Below, in pieces: positions 6,901 to 8,651 of a stretch of DNA of 8,651 nucleotides (its first letter is position 1; every line of letters starts with the position of its first letter). The translations under genes were made by a program, and so were the position numbers. Location of the stretch: the NCBI GenBank assembly GCA_027621615.1, contig JAQCBC010000025.1:1-8651 (forward strand), in the 5' to 3' direction. The notes below the pieces were generated by a model that was not told the DNA's origin, searched no databases, and saw nothing but the letters and a program-made list of their open reading frames with translations. Origin of the DNA: a bacterium. GTDB taxonomy: Bacteria > Margulisbacteria > Marinamargulisbacteria > UBA6595.

Positions 6901-8612
6901 GATACTGACGCCTGAACGCGGACCGCCCATGGATTAGCCGCCACGTCTGAAATAGCAAAGTCCACCGACGACTGAACCGATACATCACCCCCCCAAACGG
7001 GAATACCCGCCCCCCAGAAAGACAGAGCCACCTCCCCCTGACGCGACACCTGCCCCTGCCCATGCACCACTCCCGACTGATTCACCACCACTGACGCCGT
7101 GGGAATCTCAATCAGAGACTCCGCAGGTACCACCGCAACCGCATGAATCGCATCCACCGATTGCCCCTGCCACCGCAACAGCTCCGGCGATACCATCGCT
7201 GTCACTGTATACCGACTCAACGGACCCGATAACTCAACCTGCCCATCCCCCCATAGCGGTGACCCTGTGACTGTAAACGCCCCATTCAGCTGAGTCGGTG
7301 CATCTGGAGAAAATGTTAACACCGCTTCGCCCGACACATCCCCCCCGTAAACAGTTCCCCCCAAGGCACGCACCGTTAACGCTTTTTGATGATACCGATA
7401 CCCCACCACAGCATCCCGAATCATGGCCGTGGGCAATGGCTGAACCGCCGGCACATGAACCTGACCGGATACAACCGGCTCATATAGCCCACCGTGCACC
7501 CGCACCACCGCCGATTGCCCCATACCCGATACCGGCAGCCGCACCGCTGGAAATACGGATTCGAGGGTGCTCAATGGCGCCCTGTCCGCAGTAACCGTTA
7601 AATCAATCGTCTTGGTTTGAAACCCAATATAGCCCTGGGCTTGAACCGCCTGATTCACAAACACGCCCGTTGTTGGAAAAAACTGCATCCCGTCGCGTGT
7701 TACACGAAAATGTGTGGTTATTGCATGAATCCCTGGCTCAAAAAATGGCAATTGAACAACAGCCTGCTCCGCATAAATATCAAATGAAAATTCCGGCACA
7801 TTGTGGTGATCCGAATGGGGGAATAGTTTGCCCGTCACAGAGGCCCGCCCAGACAAAAATTCATACCCCGGTTGATGAAAAAAATACCCCCCCCACGTTG
7901 CCACCGATAACCCTTGAATCGATGCGGTTAGCGCATAATCGTGACGGGCCATCCACTCCCCATTGAGTTTGACCACCGATTCGGACTCCGATTCTGTCTC
8001 CGGAAGCACGATTGCGCTGGCATTAACCTGTACCGGACGTTGTCGAAAATCCACATACACACGCCCTTGATTGTATCGTCGGGACACGGCTGCTGGCAGC
8101 GGTTTTTTTAACCACCCTTGATGATCCGTAATAACACCCGATAACCCGGTAATGGTGACGATCCCGCGAAAGTCACGCCCAAACCGTGACTGGCCACTCG
8201 ACGGAGACAGTGCCACCCGAATCCAATCCGAAAATTCAACCCCGTCTCCAGTACGGGTCACATCCACTGCCACTTGGTCCACAACCACATGAGTCAATGC
8301 GCTTAATGGACGATGCGGCTGCACCAACAACCGAGCCAGGTTATATCGAATACGCACCGACGCAATAGAAACTGCCAAGTCTGGCACCACAATGCCGTCT
8401 ACATGCAAATAGGTCAAACCGTTTGTCCGCACCCGATCCACCACGACCGAATGCGCCATGCGATGACTCAGCCATATCTCAATTCCTTGAGTCAAACGAC
8501 CTTGAACCACTGGAACATTGATCAATCCAGCACCCAAAACAACCATGCCAATACTCCCCACGCACACCCCAATGAAGCATTTTTTGATCGACGGATACAA
8601 GCGTCTTAGCAT
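3963..8612 (-). CDS. tamB: TamB-like translocation and assembly module protein (AsmA-like superfamily, DUF490)
   Basis: This 1549-aa protein has a basic N-terminus (R3, R4, K10, K11) and one membrane anchor (about residues 12-32), followed by the TamB-like start VPVVQGRLTQGIEIWLSHRM. About 1150 residues of alternating short beta strands with recurrent V/L-S-G turns come next, as expected for the elongated, groove-bearing beta-taco fold. The last 350 or so residues match the conserved TamB C-terminus: GRLSEILALNMGVTIGPDV, repeated beta segments ending ISIQGPINRLS, SNIFDVLLSDG, NAFFNTQVFRPVERLI, the strand pairs FIERLTDRLYARVRTDFG and LSYYLRRNLSVNYG, and a terminal Phe. TamB spans the periplasm and works with TamA in assembling outer membrane proteins; TamB/YhdP/YdbH-type proteins also move phospholipids to the outer membrane. 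The start ATG (8612) lies 9 nt after a -10-like element. The stop overlaps the downstream Omp85 gene by 11 nt, so the two are very likely cotranscribed. The soluble part contains only two cysteines, C750 and C771. It is longer than E. coli TamB (1259 aa). Confidence 0.9.
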   Translation of the reverse strand: MLRRLYPSIKKCFIGVCVGSIGMVVLGAGLINVPVVQGRLTQGIEIWLSHRMAHSVVVDRVRTNGLTYLHVDGIVVPDLAVSIASVRIRYNLARLLVQPHRPLSALTHVVVDQVAVDVTRTGDGVEFSDWIRVALSPSSGQSRFGRDFRGIVTITGLSGVITDHQGWLKKPLPAAVSRRYNQGRVYVDFRQRPVQVNASAIVLPETESESESVVKLNGEWMARHDYALTASIQGLSVATWGGYFFHQPGYEFLSGRASVTGKLFPHSDHHNVPEFSFDIYAEQAVVQLPFFEPGIHAITTHFRVTRDGMQFFPTTGVFVNQAVQAQGYIGFQTKTIDLTVTADRAPLSTLESVFPAVRLPVSGMGQSAVVRVHGGLYEPVVSGQVHVPAVQPLPTAMIRDAVVGYRYHQKALTVRALGGTVYGGDVSGEAVLTFSPDAPTQLNGAFTVTGSPLWGDGQVELSGPLSRYTVTAMVSPELLRWQGQSVDAIHAVAVVPAESLIEIPTASVVVNQSGVVHGQGQVSRQGEVALSFWGAGIPVWGGDVSVQSSVDFAISDVAANPWAVRVQASVSGEALDFPDIGVGDIQATVMHDAHRSVVKDGRLKILGGDIVLSGVRHDHRITADARMRVTAIPPILAGLKWAPVVAKNGALSGVAQVVYADGNWQASGFQEATAIRVNGVALDSVETHWQYSPDGWGLRQLTVAMPGTQFVADVRHTASQQMVRVKAGSYVQLERIRPWLNQYGDFLGDCRFGDSQWVLGHDAGVAIQADCESVMVNSLVLPAVSVAVQQKPEGLYVDMLRVRDTEGEFSLSGQVHPKTQAVNGTVELKRMAWQRLRSITQQAQTEFLALRHWVSLDSFNTKRMAMPVVGYSGSRLWGGESAVSVFSSVVSLVEAQSDAGQQPGVWDRASATVSGELAVAYTGAQPWPVVTGSLDVRSVAVGAVQANRVRIDLARDADDVVVTATADAIQLGRARLRAWHQTARLTNSGSVQFESGYSVDATGGQHPPVLVGQWPLMAMLMGQDAPVSVRIHVPGAVLGAVSVGVPVVQSLHSDGAIQLELGGMLSRLNTVAGSVHFRNTKGHVLVGEKRISIGIEDAVVPIKNNRMMLSNLGIYWTQSDTQNRLAVSGPIDVVLPGDSASVRIAVSIAPTQLNLWVPNRFLGQVALQSGRIVGQYPGRVTVHGDMTISHATITPQKAQSAGRLSEILALNMGVTIGPDVSISGYIISPTVLTVLSHYVDLTLAAGHPPISIQGPINRLSMTNYIQVSDGYVQVANRSFRLMQPKEQDQFFSQKNQKMGTNRIVFSGNSAPYLSFRALSLSDVRQQVVSKNVVRDDTQSAMVAVIEGGLQSPHAVWFEQYRVGYPFLPSSLPEFRHKYVLQTTVYDALSETNASDSNIFDVLLSDGASTDESGIDQSDKFRVEQMGQHRLNAFFNTQVFRPVERLIQQRTGLYQVQIDYNPGQAIIQSDESVFVQSGVGMNFIERLTDRLYARVRTDFGVYDDNRPLSEYELSYYLRRNLSVNYGQTRRLNIVDDGFVPRLFIKYNHVF

Positions 8613-8621
8613 TAGTTATTT

Positions 8622-8630
8622 AGTTTACCA
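8622..8630 (-). promoter_or_regulatory. Candidate extended -10 promoter of tamB-tamA
   Basis: On the minus strand TGGTAAACT (8630 to 8622) resembles an extended -10 element (TG-n-TATAAT, two mismatches in the hexamer). It ends 9 nt before the tamB ATG. No -35 box is evident in the 21 bases visible upstream of it. There is no Shine-Dalgarno sequence between it and the ATG. If real, the leader would be 0-3 nt. The region beyond 8651 is not visible, so an upstream promoter cannot be excluded. Confidence 0.35.
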
Positions 8631-8651
8631 CATATACCGACCTCAAATTAA

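Noticed and set aside
3963..8612. Repeat array (CRISPR or minisatellite) suggested by recurring CCGATAC-like words in tamB
   Set aside because: The recurrences are irregularly spaced, mostly in one codon frame (V/L-S-G turns), and no spacer-repeat periodicity is present.
1..8651. Insertion sequences, phage genes, tRNA or rRNA genes, or a novel defence system
   Set aside because: Nearly every base is accounted for by tatA, gmk, rpoZ, coaBC, tamA and tamB; the two intergenic stretches (74 bp, and the 39 bp visible beyond tamB) are too short and contain only promoter-like elements.

Overview
The window is almost entirely coding and holds two transcription units that converge, plus the first codons of a third gene at the left edge. 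The organism is a diderm (Gram-negative-type) bacterium: it encodes an Omp85-family outer-membrane protein and a TamB-type periplasm-spanning protein. The gmk-rpoZ-coaBC order is common in Firmicutes and several other phyla. Shine-Dalgarno sites are scarce and several starts look leaderless. I cannot place the phylum. A non-proteobacterial diderm (for example a Cyanobacteriota/Margulisbacteria relative or a diderm Firmicutes relative) would fit, but this is a low-confidence inference.

Layout. Positions 1-63 (minus) are the 5' end of an unidentified exported or membrane protein. Positions 64-137 are a 74-bp divergent promoter region. Positions 138-2358 (plus) are a tight four-gene operon: a 58-aa TatA that is easily missed because it is so short, guanylate kinase (gmk), RNA polymerase omega (rpoZ) and the bifunctional coenzyme A biosynthesis protein CoaBC. 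Its genes are joined by GTGA and ATGA overlaps and by a TAA-TTG abutment. Positions 8612-2336 (minus) are a two-gene operon, a 1549-aa TamB homologue followed by a 545-aa TamA/Omp85 homologue, overlapping by 11 nt. The two operons meet tail to tail with a 23-bp overlap of coding sequence and no space for a conventional terminator. Positions 8613-8651 hold the presumed tamB promoter.

How the genes work together. TamB (inner-membrane anchored, periplasm-spanning beta-rich protein) and the Omp85 protein (three POTRA domains plus a beta-barrel) should form a translocation and assembly module-like complex for outer-membrane protein insertion and/or phospholipid transport to the outer membrane. The plus-strand operon is housekeeping: GMP to GDP, an RNA polymerase assembly subunit, and two steps from phosphopantothenate to phosphopantetheine, preceded by a twin-arginine translocase pore subunit.

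The most interesting signals are regulatory and architectural rather than a new gene system. All three operon-initial genes have a good sigma70-type -10 element only 7-9 nt before the ATG, which implies leaderless mRNAs. rpoZ and coaBC share one frame and are separated only by a TAA. The Omp85 protein carries a possible lipobox reminiscent of TamL. The word CCGAT is strongly and strand-asymmetrically over-represented. I found no mobile elements, CRISPR arrays or RNA genes.
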